From: Kappaphycus alvarezii | Lineage: Eukaryota; Rhodophyta; Florideophyceae; Gigartinales; Solieriaceae | Assembly: GCA_002205965.3 (NCBI GenBank) | Contig: NADL03000625.1 | Span: forward strand, 248,001-312,000 | DNA: 64,000 nt | Direction of reading: 5' to 3' | Shown: in pieces, positions 54,695 to 64,000 of the stretch | Position numbering within the stretch: the stretch's first letter is position 1 | Layout of the letters: the number at the start of each line of letters is the position of its first letter | The notes under the pieces: model-generated | Told to the model about the DNA's origin: nothing | What the model saw: the letters and a program-made list of their open reading frames with translations, nothing else | The model's database searches: none | Made by a program: the position numbers and the translations under genes

Positions 54695-55187
54695 ATGTCT
54701 TGCCACTCAATCGCGTTTCTCATTATCTTTGTACTGTCTGTGCCTCCGCAGGTGCACTGCGAAAAGTACGGACAATCCACTTATGTCCCTTTTGAGACTC
54801 GACAAATACCGCGTCCGCCGGCACTGGCTCATCAAGTCAAGTCGCCCCATCTTCTCAGGTTTGGGAGGCCGGAGATTACGCGGCGGATTGATTGGAGGCG
54901 GTGTTGCGATTTTAATAGGGATTGGAGTGGTGGTGGTTATAATTCTTTACTTGAGAAGGCGACGGAGGAAAGCCAAAGAACGAAATGGCGCTGGGGGTGG
55001 CATCGGCAGTGGAATCAGAAGAGTAGGGGGGATTGGTGGTGATAGTTCATCTGAGGTGGGGGAAGGGTTCGACGATAACGGGACTGATAGCTCTTCTAGT
55101 GGGGGGAGTGGAAGTTCTTCTGATCATGGGGGAGGAGATGAAGAGGAAGGGTTCGATGGAGGAGACGATGGCGGGGGCGATGAGTAA
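54695..55187 (+). CDS. Putative secreted or type I single-pass membrane protein, frameshifted
   Basis: ATG at 54695 opens a frame starting with a classic signal peptide (MSCHSIAFLIIFVLSVPPQV, with HC|EKY as likely cleavage site) and a short extracellular part (GQSTYVPFETRQIPRPPALA). Between about 54830 and 54890 the sensible reading moves one base to the frame ending TAA at 55185-55187. That frame has GLIGGGVAILIGIGVVVVII as a membrane segment (about 54889-54950), LRRRRRKAK as a stop-transfer signal and a cytoplasmic tail of Gly, Ser, Asp and Glu runs. The combined product would be about 160 residues. The shift may be a mutation, a base-call error or an unrecognised small intron. No enzymatic domain; family unknown. 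It is the only frame here that does not look like a mobile element. Confidence 0.55.
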
Positions 55188-55438
55188 AATTTGAGATGCT
55201 GACTCGTGCATCCTGCAATTGTTAATGTGTTTCAATTTGGATATGCAGCCGAACCTGCAAATAGATCGTTGCCTCGTATTCAAATCCTGCCTAGTAACCT
55301 GGGCGATATCTCGTGGATGAATCTGACGGTGGGGAAACATGGAGTTCATTTATTGTAACAGATAAACTGGCCGATATCCAGTCACCTTGTATGGTAGAGT
55401 GCATATGCGTAAAATGTTGCAGGTGGCAATGACGGCAC

Positions 55439-55560
55439 TTCACTCTACCACCACAGTGTAGATATCAGTACAAAAATCAGCTATCTGACGGAATATACTG
55501 GGACACAGCCGCCCATATCTTTCAATATTAAAGAACCCAACCTTTTTCCGCTCTACCATC
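55439..55560 (+). repeat. Short retroposon with family D-type tail and possible target duplication
   Basis: The tail CATATCTTTCAAT, ATTAAAGAACCC, CTTTTTCC occupies 55497-55550. CTCTACCATCA follows it and CTCTACCACCA stands at about 55442-55452, a possible 11-bp duplication that would make this a ~100-bp insertion. Confidence 0.5.
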
Positions 55561-55644
55561 AGGTCGATGGGAGACCAGCAAGCAAATAAGCCACATTAGA
55601 AGTACTGCCGATGCGGAGTGTCGCTGTAAAAGAGTACCTTGCAC

Positions 55645-55690
55645 TTTCCTTCATCTCTAATCATTATAGCACCCAAAGTCCCCCCTTTTT
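55645..55690 (+). repeat. Family D-type retroposon 3' tail
   Basis: CCTTCATCTCTAATC, ATTATAGCACCC, AAAGTCCCCCC. Confidence 0.5.
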
Positions 55691-55851
55691 TTCGAAACCT
55701 GTTCCATGACACGGCTTGTGACTGTTTTCACAAGTTTCTTGACTTTGCTGAATTTTTTTCAATAAGATTTTATAAACGCCAATAGTTTCTTGATGTCTAA
55801 CTTTTAAGACTCTCCAATAAACAGACCTGCCCCCCTCCTAGTCTTCGGAAA

Positions 55852-55899
55852 ATAGCCGTCCTGCATCCCTAATCAGTAAAGCACCCCAATTTCCCTTCC
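55852..55899 (+). repeat. Family D-type retroposon 3' tail
   Basis: AGCCGTCCTGCATCCCTAATC, AGTAAAGCACCCC, AATTTCCC. Confidence 0.5.
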
Positions 55900-56683
55900 T
55901 TTGAAGGGCGATTCTCTACAAAGTTTACTATAGGCATTAGTGGTATGGCCAAGTTCAAGATTTGTAGCACAATCAATGTTCTACTTTGATTTGCAGCGCA
56001 AATAATAAACCAACCACCCTTATGCGACAAGAGGTGCCTTCTTCTCATCTATTGTCAAAGATTTGCTATGGATTGAAGTCACAAAAATAAAGAACGGGGG
56101 TGATGGGCTTGGTTTCCTATATGGGAGGAAAAGTTTGGGTAGTTTAATATTACGAAAGTAGGTCATTTCCCAGAAAAGGGGCCAGTATAGCTCGATCGTT
56201 TCGAAGGCTCAGAGTACTATGACTTCTATTCAGACCATATTTATCTGCAGAAACAAAGTATTTCCAGTGACTAAAGAGTCGCTTGTGGTCCAGCCAATCA
56301 AAAGAGGAAATTCCGTTAGTTCATAACTGTTATATGTAAGTGAAAACTACGAGGTCACTGCAAATCTAATTTGGAATCGGGTGACTGGATTCTACGTGTT
56401 GCAGGGCACGACATTTTACAGAAGCCGCACATGTGAACCAAATGACCTAGCTAAGCTTTAAAGAGGAAGAGGTACTTTTATTGTGAATTTACAGTATGAA
56501 TTTGCAGTGGATCTGGTAAAACATGTCGACCTGGCAACTGCTGAGCTGATGCACGCACCACCAAAAGGACAGGATGAAAATTCTATCAGTGAAACCTTGG
56601 CTGGCCAAGATTGCCTTTTAAAGAGCGTAGCTGCCTCCATATAGCTTCTTCGCAAGGTCTTTTTGAGTCAAATGTGGTTGTCT

Positions 56684-56742
56684 GGACCGGTTTGGGATAG
56701 ATTCGAATATAAAATCCAAGTATAAAACACCCAAATATCCCC
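56684..56742 (+). repeat. Family D-type retroposon 3' tail
   Basis: GGACCGG...AAATCCAAG, TATAAAACACCC, AAATATCCCCC. Confidence 0.5.
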
Positions 56743-57590
56743 CACGCCAGCGCTGCGATAGTCAGAAAAACTTCAACTGTCAATTTATAGGGCGAGTCTC
56801 TAAAAGAATCCGACGGGGAACCTTAGCTCGAATATTCACAAACACGGATGTCGTCAATCCTTTTTCTTTTTCGTCAACTCAATTCAAACCCGCTCGCCCT
56901 AGTGGGGAACTCTTTTTTCTCCTCATCCGACTATCTTCCCCTGCAGTATTCTAGTTTTCTAAAACATAGCGTACTACCAGGATACTATTCTTGTACATCT
57001 CCACAATCTCAAATCTCGTAAGGATTTTCATCGCAATGTGTTCATCCTGTAGCATGCTCATTTCATATTCCTTATTTACCTCTAATGTTTGGAGCATGAC
57101 ATATATTCATTACTGAAGCTCCTAAATTGACACCAGTTCCACAGGGTCCTCGTGGATCGGCAATTGGAGTTGTTAGAATCCCTCCACTAGAAGTGTCAGA
57201 CGACGAAGTAAGCTATCCCATCATTCCCCATGAGTTGTTAGAACTTACTGTTAGCAGAAAGTCGGGGTAAGAGAGATATCCGACGCCCACTATCCAAAAA
57301 CGGAGGGATTGCGAACGACAAAAGCGCTATGTTAAGGTAGTAGTGGGAACAAAATGTGCTGTACACGGACGAGTGACCTAGGGCAACCGACTTCGTCCGA
57401 AAGGGGCAGGTTGTACCTTCGCCTTGCGAACAACAGATCTGCTTCCGTGTACGTTGCAAGGCAAATGCAATGGGCTGAAATGGAAGAGGACTCGGTGGTT
57501 CCCCCAACGATCCTAAAGGGGCAGGCTCTTCCACCTAGCTTCGAGGCTTGAGAGCCATTTATAAATTTTGGGCCCGAAGATGACTACCGA
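56743..57590. other. Unassigned stretch with one coding-like frame
   Basis: 57107-57268 (+) encodes ITEAPKLTPVPQGPRGSAIG, VVRIPPLEVSDDEVSYPIIP and HELLELTVSRKSG with codon use that looks protein-coding, but no start codon and no known match. The rest is unrecognised. Confidence 0.35.
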
Positions 57591-58464
57591 CTTCGTTACT
57601 ACTGGAGTATCTCTTTTGAAGTTGTCTGCCAACTTGCTTGACCTCTCCATGGCGAAGCAGTTTACTCAGCTTATGTAGACTTTGGGCTACCCCTAAAGTC
57701 CCAACAAAACTACAGAAGATACCAGGAAATGCATTTAACACTTTGAGTGGACGATATACTCTAAACAAAAGATACTTAAGAAAACGAACAATCGATCTGG
57801 TCCTCTTATTTCGCATTCTATAGATCAGACCCAAACAACTCCTCCAACATATCCATGCTGCCCAAGCAGTCCCCACAAATATATGCGAACGGCTCATAAC
57901 TCTCTATTTCCTCCTGGGAGTTATCTAAACCACTAAAGATACTCCCATCCGGTTTCAGCGTCGGCACCACTTGGTCATTGCCATCCAGCCCCGGCGTCAC
58001 CATTCCAACAATTCCCATGCCTCCCTTTCCCTCATACTCCTCGTCCTCATCCTTATCCGCATCCTCGTCCTCTTCCTCATCCTCGTCCTCATCCTCCTCA
58101 TCATCCTCCCCATCGTTAACCTCGTAGACCAATTCCGGGGCTGCCCACTCCTCGAAGGTCTCCCCAGCTCCCTCCTCGACTTCTCACTCCTGCCCCTCAG
58201 GTACCTCCTCCGCTTCCTCCGCGACGAACAAGCGGCGCACGAATTCGACCACCTTTTTTTTGTTTGTCGGCTTAGGTAGTCATCGCGGTCAGTAGGTCCC
58301 AAAGGGAGTAGGGGAATGGAGTTTAGGGGGCGGGGGTGGCGATTTTTGGTGATCGAGGCGGAGGGGCGGAGGTTTTTGATTTCGGTTGTAAATGGAGTCG
58401 GGCGATTGAGGATGGAGGATAGAGGGTACGAGGGGGAGGATAGTGTGTGTAGGGGTTGGTGCAT
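57590..58464 (-). pseudogene. Acidic-tract protein family, copy 2
   Basis: On the minus strand an ATG at 58464 opens a Pro/Thr/Ser-rich N-terminus ending LGPTDRDDYLSRQTKK. At a run of eight A (58252-58260 region) one base seems lost; adding one would continue as KVVEFVRRLFVAEEAEEVPE, then a TGA near 58183, EVEEGAGETFEEWAAPELVY and a long Asp/Glu run (about 58125-58040). The C-terminus is DQVVPTLKPDGSIFSGLDNS through DMLEELFGSDL, shared with 9206-9514 (-). Function unknown. The A-run slip and TGA suggest a decaying copy; two copies 48 kb apart with similar 3' flanks imply duplication or retroposition. Confidence 0.55.
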
Positions 58465-58752
58465 CTAAAAAAAGTTGGGTAAAATGGGTTTAAGTACACC
58501 TTAGAGGCGGACTGGAGTCGGTACTAAAAAGTTAAAATCGAAATCTCAGTAGCGCATTTGCGTGAAATTTCTACATAAGGAGTGAATTTGATGAATAAAG
58601 TAGATAAAAAAGACGTAAAAATCTCCAAATGCTGATTTGGAGAAGGGGGTACAGGATTAAAATATCTAGGGAGGATGCTAGACAATTTTGGAAAGGATAG
58701 TAAGCGGAGTAACGGGCGGGGTAGTTGTGAGTTCTTAGTATCTTTAGGAGGA

Positions 58753-58797
58753 CCATTTCCTGTGTTACACGAGGGGAGGGCCATTTCCTGTGTTACA
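58753..58797. repeat. Short direct repeat
   Basis: CCATTTCCTGTGTTACAC at 58753-58770 and again at 58780-58797. Confidence 0.9.
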
Positions 58798-59108
58798 CTT
58801 ACAACCTTACCAAGAGTTCCCAGCATTTTTACTGATAAATAAGATGTAACCACAAGCGGGATAGATTTAATGGCTTTTAGCGCAGTAAAATAACCTAATC
58901 GGAGCTATTTGAAACGGATATAGCTGGCACGAAGGTGGAAGGGGAACATTCTGGCCACAAAACTTCCCAAAAAGTCATTCTAGATAGATGCCGTCCACGT
59001 GCTGGATGATACCCTTATGCTTCCAAGTACTGGAGCATTTCGCACCTGTATACATCAAAATCTCACCACGATAGCTATCAGAACGCTGAGATCAGGTGTA
59101 CTAACTGA

Positions 59109-60370
59109 TGGGAAATGTTTGGGTTGTTTATATTTGGAAGATACGTACGGCTAAGTTCCGGAATTATCCAGATAGTAGCTACGTCTTGAACATGAGTTAA
59201 CATGTGTGACAGACAGCCACGCGCCATCGCTACCTACTGAACCACCGCCTTGGCAAGGTCCAGCTCCTCTGCTTGGTCAACGGTGTCATCAACGCCGTCG
59301 TCGTCCTCATAGTTGAAGTCAGACCATTCCGTCCATGTCAAAGGCGCCCAGAGGTGCATAGTTCCGTACGGCCCGTCAGAGCCTGGCCAGTAGCCATCTC
59401 TGTCCCCGTAATAACCTCACCCGCGCGCCCAGTTGACCTGTGCCCATAGATGCAAAAAATAAATGATATGCGTAGATCCAAAAAAGGTAACTTCTAAGAA
59501 TTGAATAATAAATTACCTGAATAGAATTGAGAATAATAAAAAAGAAAACCAATATTTATTGATCGACGGGGATAGTTCTATGGCCCCAGAGTTTCTAAAA
59601 TTTTCTGACAGCTTCAGACTATTTGTATTGCAGATCAGAGTAGAAACGCTACAAAGATGATTCCAACAGTATAACAATTTTCAAAGACTAAATTAATCCT
59701 CAATAATAATTATAGAATAATTTTCCAAGTGAGCATTAATCTAAAAAATTATTTGTTGGCAGCATTATTCCAGTGATTATAAATGTAGAATTTGAAAAAC
59801 AACTGACAGACATAAAAATTGCCTCGTTTGTGATACAGTATAAGACATGGGCCAGTCAAAAACAGATAAAATTATTTTCGATGATTCACAGTAAATAAAA
59901 ATTGTTGACCTATGATAAAAAATTGTTCCACAATTTTCCGTCACTGTATTCGATGTCGAAAACAAATTGAAAATTTTTTCAATACTTGTAAAAATATTTT
60001 TCCAATTTTCACAGTAGACGCCTTCGGGGGTGTTTGTGATACGGGCGGTTTCTAGGAAAGATAGGGTCTGATCATCACTAGATGGTGATGGCCGTGAGGG
60101 GTTCGGTAGAGAAAAAAGGTTGACCGGGGGCTTGCCTCTGTTGGGAGTCGAGGGAGCAGAGTCCAAATGCAAAAGGTCCAAGTTAGTCGCAAAATCCGAG
60201 CTTTTGCTAACCTCGCCCGCGCGCCCAACTGACTTCTGTCCATAGGCGTCTACGAATGCGTGTGTGATAGGGGCGGCTTCGAGGGAAAATATGGCCTGCT
60301 CATCACCACTATCTGATGTGCGTGAAGACAGAAAAATACTATCAAAACGTCGAAGAGGAAGAAATAAAAT
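59109..60370 (-). pseudogene. Family D protein, copy 3, split by an LTR insertion
   Basis: On the minus strand the frame from 60373 carries SDSGDEQAIFSLEAAPITHA, AYGQKSVGRAGEV, and after a linker a related unit PSSDDQTLSFLETARITNTP, EGVY. It is broken at 60013 by a family E LTR and resumes at 59450 as YGHRSTGRAGEVITGTEMAT, GPYGTMHLWAPLTWTEWSDF and an acidic end stopping at TAG 59236-59234 (VVQ). The 125-base 3' UTR ends at about 59109 with ATATAAACAACCC, AAACATTTCCC, the family tail. Removing the LTR and one target copy restores the reading frame. Repetition of the YGQKS..GRAGEV unit inside one copy is unusual. Confidence 0.65.
59451..60013 (-). mobile_element. Family E solo LTR inside family D copy 3
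   Basis: On the minus strand it begins TGTGAAAATTGG and ends TTTTTTGCA, and aligns with 11773-12384 (+). It is flanked by TCTAC (60018-60014) and TCTAT (59450-59446), a 5-bp target duplication with one change. The TATA box present in the other copy reads TACAAATA here. No internal retrotransposon sequence is present. Confidence 0.75.
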
Positions 60371-60373
60371 CAA

Positions 60374-61310
60374 ATGTTAATATGAAAGATTCGCTCAAAC
60401 GGATGCATTCAACATTATCAACCTTGTATTTGATGGATGATAAATCTGAAGGGAGAGGAGAAATAAATATATAAATTGGCTCCAAGATGCGGTAGCGCTT
60501 TATCTTCTTCAATATGGCCCAGATCTACTGCATGATGCGCGATTGTTTTCACCAAACCAGGTTAAATACGCGGCTAAGAGCGTGCTATGGCAGTTAATTG
60601 CGAATGAGACCGCACTACAGTACTCAAAAAATAAATAACTGGAAAATCGCGAGGCGAAAGTTCGGCAGACTGCACCGAGTATTCACAGATAAACCTAGTT
60701 CCACCTGATAGTTCGAGTCAAATTTTGTCGTTCTACAGTGTAAACTACGGTACTCGGCTACTGTCGCGCGCAGCCCCCTCGGAGGAGTGGGAGAAAATAA
60801 TGAAAAATGTAATTCAGTTACTTTGTAGTTCCAGTCCTAATTTCAGGTTATTATATGCTAACCTATTTGTACCTGCAGCGAACACCCGTTTTACTGATGC
60901 CATAAAGTTACTACTCTACTGCCAAGTCGAAAAAATTATAATATCGCTGCACGTGGCCGACGTGGACCACCCGGCGAGCTCCTAGGTAGCAATATAGTCA
61001 GATTCTGTAGCTGACACCCGTTGTACTGAAGCCATAAAGTTTTTTTCACAATCTTAACTATATAGTCGGTCAGTCAGTGAAAATTCAAAGACATAATGCG
61101 TAAAAATGAATGAAAAAGACCAGTTGTCAATATTTCCTTCAAGCACACTGTACAGTACAAAAAAAATTACGTCCTTTGAAAGGTGTTTAAAAGAAGCTTA
61201 CCTGTAATTTTTCCCCATGAAACTCATAGTAAACAAATTCATGATTCCAACAAGTGTATACAGATAATTGAGAACATTTTACTAGATTGGAGATCAATTA
61301 CTCACGAAGA
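60374..61310. other. Unassigned stretch
   Basis: A block ACACCCGTT.TACTGA.GCCATAAAGTT occurs twice (about 60886-60910 and 61006-61032). No gene is recognised. Confidence 0.45.
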
Positions 61311-61319
61311 GTCATAAAA

Positions 61320-61685
61320 GATTCACCAAGCCAATTGTGCCATACACGTATCGTAATTTTAGATAAGATGGTCAACAAGCAAAAATGTCGATTTACTCGA
61401 GTAGCCTGGGAGAAGACCAGACCTGAACCCAGCTGAGAGTCTGTGCGCGCTTCTACCTAGGCGTATTGACCGTAATGCGAGACAATTCCGAAATTGAGAG
61501 GGGCTCAAAGAGGCGGTGTTGCTAGAAAAGGATATAAGTGAAAAGAATACACTCCGAGCGCTTGCTGATAGCAGTCAGCGGCGATGCAGAGCAGTCTAGG
61601 CATCGCAAATCCAAAAGATGAAGCATCAGTTTCAATAAGTCTTGCGCACTCCTCTCTTGAGATACTACTGGTCACCCTGTATGAT
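61320..61685 (+). pseudogene. Tc1/mariner-type transposase C-terminus and right end
   Basis: HQANCAIHVS (DN...H box, about 61324-61355) is followed by RRPDLNPAESLCALLPRRID (about 61420-61475), GLKEAVLLEKDISEKNTLRA and SSQRRCRAV, matching the C-terminal third of Tc1/mariner transposases. At 61669-61681 GGTCACCCTGTAT is the typical right terminal sequence (complement ATACAGGGTGACC). Several stops. The left end was not found. It is a different copy from the one at 36787. Confidence 0.65.
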
Positions 61686-61687
61686 AT

Positions 61688-61745
61688 TAACGGCCACAAC
61701 CCACTACAAATTTCAAATATTAAATCACCCCGCATTTCACCCCCT
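61688..61745 (+). repeat. Family D-type retroposon 3' tail
   Basis: ACGGCCACAACCCACTACAAA, TTTCAAAT, ATTAAATCACCCC, GCATTTCACCCCC. It lies directly beyond the mariner end. Confidence 0.55.
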
Positions 61746-64000
61746 CTCTTAATAAAGTGTTTTTTTAATTTGGATCTTTCAAATTCAGATCATTTACCTG
61801 TAAACTTGCTGATTCTTTTTCATTATTGTTTCCACAGAGTGGTAAGTGTTTTAAAGAGCTCTGAAAAAGCTTATTGTACTTTTTTCAGTGAATCGGGTAC
61901 AGTCGTAATGCATGGTCTTACATTTTTGATGCTTACTTTATGTTTCACTCGCATTGAACTAAGCCAAATAGCCCCCCCTCACAGATACCCTTAAAACCGA
62001 TAGAACTCATCTTCAAGCAAATGGTACCGGCTTCACTCCGGCCTCAAACTCTACCTCAAGTACAGTGTAAAGAAGATCAAATCGCCTCACCCCAATGCCG
62101 TTGGAACCACTGCAATCGCCGTCGGACCATAAATTCCGCTCCCATCCGAAATCAAAACAGCTACAAATTTAAGAAAATCGCTTTCTGCAAGTACAGGAGT
62201 AGATTTTTAAATTCTTCTTTTTTCTCTTCATTTTCTTCATTTTCTTCATTTTCTTCATTTTTCCTTTTTTTTCTTTTACTTTTCCTTTTGATCTATTTAA
62301 CCCTCCGTCAGTTCCCTGCAGGTAATAAAGGAACCTGCCTATTCTCCCCTCTGCTTCAACTCCTGGTACTGGCGGTGGTCTTGCTGAGTCCTCAGTGTTT
62401 TCCACAGGCTTCTCATCATTCTCTTCGGAGGCCAAAATGCTCAAGGTGAGGCTGTTATTGAAATGTTATCTCCTTGAACCTCGATCCAAGCACCTAAATT
62501 CCAAGAAGACAGGGAATTCCGGCACTATAATTGGTATTACCGCTTCATTTGTAGTGCAATCCGACTATGTTCTCTCCAGTGAGGTTTTCGGTCAGTAACT
62601 CGGAGGACACTAGCACTGACAGAGACAAGAGATACAGAAATCTACGTAGAGTTCTTTTTCCCTCTTTCTCGCGGAATCTAGGCCTTTGAAGCCTGAAGAA
62701 ACTCGGATCAGAAACGGTAGTAGGTGTTAGAGTCTTGATGGGGAAAACAGTCGGCTGCATTGACGGGATAGAACAATGCAGGGTTACAAATCTGATAACC
62801 GATCGGTTTCTGGGGGCTATATTGCGCGCGAATACGGGTTATACAATGTGTACTTGAGAGTTGTCTGAAGTCTCCGCTCGACGGTTACTAATTGAAGCTA
62901 GGGCAGTCGTAACCCCTCACTAAGGGCCTTAATACCGTAGAGACGTTGAGTAAGAAAGAGTAGGTTGCGGGCTACGTCGGCTCCGCGATTTACAATAACA
63001 ACCTCCGGAGATAGAACTCCTACCCGTCCCGAGATCCAACACACACATAAGAAACAAAAACGAAATAAAGGGGGTAACACCTGTAATAACGGAGTTTACC
63101 GTGAGGAAGTGAAGGGAGAGGTGAAGAGGGACCGAGCCCACCTCTAACAGACCAAAGCACAGTAAAGTCGTATCCCTCTAGCGGGAGGTCGTCTACAGGA
63201 CGGGAAATTTGCAAGACTGTTTTGGAAATCACAATAAAATGAGTAAAGGGAAAAAGGGGAAATGAGAATAAAGCCAAACTCAGAACAGACAAGCGAAAAG
63301 TGAAGGGGTGTCCCACTTTTAGGAACAGGTTCTTAATAGAGGAGTAAGTTCCGGCGTCGGGCTTGGTTATTTTAGAATCCATTTATGGTCAGCCTGGGGT
63401 CGGCCTGTATACACGGTGTCAGTGTAAAACCAATGTAAGGTTATCTAAATAACTGTAAACTACATATTTTAATCTAAAATTGGATAACCACCAAAGTTAA
63501 TACTATAAGTATGTGTACAAAATTAGTGTTTCGAAAACACTCTTACACGTGTTCCGTTTGCCCTACACTAGTACGTGTCCCAATTTCCATGGTGTCAATT
63601 TCGCGGAAATCCTAACTGAATTGCCACGTGGCGTACGGACTTTCCTCCACGATATCCGTCAATTTCCTGCCCGCGATAGGAACCACATAAATTTCGACAT
63701 GGACACTGACGGTCCAAAGAGAAAAGGGATACCACTGCTTTGAAAACAAAAGTCAGAGAATATATTAGCTTAGTTGCTGTTGGTGTTGCGGTAGTTTGGT
63801 GTTTTGGGGGTTGTGGTGCTCGCTAAAAGTGCTTGGAGTAGGATTTCTGCCTGTCGACTCTGTCCCGATTCTCTCCTGACCACTCTTCACATATAAAATT
63901 AAAAAATTATCACAATGCACTAAATAGTACTAAAAAGCTAGGATACAGATACATAGCAGCCCCTAAAGTATGTTTTACCAGGTTTTTGATGTTGTCTGTG
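61746..64000. other. Unassigned stretch with a 9-bp tandem repeat
   Basis: 62226-62263 holds about four copies of CTTCATTTT within a long T/C-rich run. 63575-63740 (+) encodes HGVNFAEILTELPRGVRTFL, HDIRQFPARDRNHINFDMDT, which reads like coding sequence but matches nothing I know. No other support. Confidence 0.45.
62226..62263. repeat. 9-bp tandem repeat, about 4 copies
   Basis: CTTCATTTT repeated head to tail. Confidence 0.9.

Noticed and set aside
57997-58464. Arginine-rich 155-codon frame as a basic protein
   Set aside because: Its second half (repeated RMRTRM) is the out-of-frame reading of the acidic run; the conserved reading moves frame at the A8 run.

Overview
This is eukaryotic nuclear DNA built almost entirely from decayed mobile elements. 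No rRNA, tRNA or CRISPR signal was found. The only host-like gene I can argue for is a small signal-peptide/membrane-protein reading frame at 54695-55187. The mix of elements is Ty3/gypsy chromovirus, Ty1/copia, a copia-order element, Tc1/mariner, a PIF/Harbinger relic and LINEs with a C-terminal zinc knuckle plus nuclease-like domain. Together with very long stretches without introns, it resembles a repeat-rich florideophyte red alga (Chondrus-like). That assignment is inference only; an oomycete or another protist is not excluded.

Layout. 1-535: end of a Harbinger-type transposase. 0.67-3.6 kb: pieces of two LINE families (called here LINE-A and LINE-C), including a 5'-truncated LINE-A flanked by target-site duplications. 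3.6-5.1 kb: retroposon tails, a large hairpin and a 12-bp tandem repeat. 5.15-6.43 kb (-): LINE-B. 6.63-7.03 kb: a ~126-bp tandem repeat. 7.5-8.9 kb: N-terminal and reverse-transcriptase part of another LINE. 9.0-9.5 kb (-): an acidic protein repeated at 57.6-58.5 kb. 9.7-10.1 kb (-): LINE-C. 10.75-11.2 kb: solo LTR of the gypsy family found intact at 43.7 kb. 11.8-12.4 kb: LTR-like repeat (family E). 12.4-28.7 kb: AT-rich, with two very old gypsy relics (14.3-18.3 kb on -, 22.3-24.6 kb on +). 28.74-33.3 kb: copia element with both LTRs. 34.3-36.8 kb: copia-order gag-protease-integrase relic. 36.8-37.9 kb: mariner relic. 38.2-41.6 kb (-): the longest LINE-A-like copy.

42.9-43.6 kb: a protein family of unknown function (family D). 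43.74-49.94 kb: gypsy chromovirus with 5-bp target duplications. 50.4-51.4 kb: LINE-B. 51.6-53.2 kb: LINE-A interrupted by a 974-bp family D retroposon with 12-bp target duplications. 54.7-55.2 kb: membrane protein. 55.5-56.8 kb: cluster of retroposon tails. 57.6-58.5 kb (-): acidic protein copy. 59.1-60.4 kb (-): family D copy split by a family E solo LTR. 61.3-61.7 kb: second mariner relic. The remainder is unassigned.

How it fits together. The region is a nest of insertions whose order can be read: family D inside LINE-A, family E LTR inside family D, and apparently the gypsy element inside the 3' UTR of another family D copy. Every pol-type gene carries stops or frameshifts, so nothing here looks able to move by itself. 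The most novel item is family D, a retroposed protein family sharing a C-terminal signature (GPYGT...W...WSDF), a 125-137-base 3' UTR and a terminal motif close to ATTAAAGCACCC...TTTCCC. That motif recurs at about ten other places in the window.
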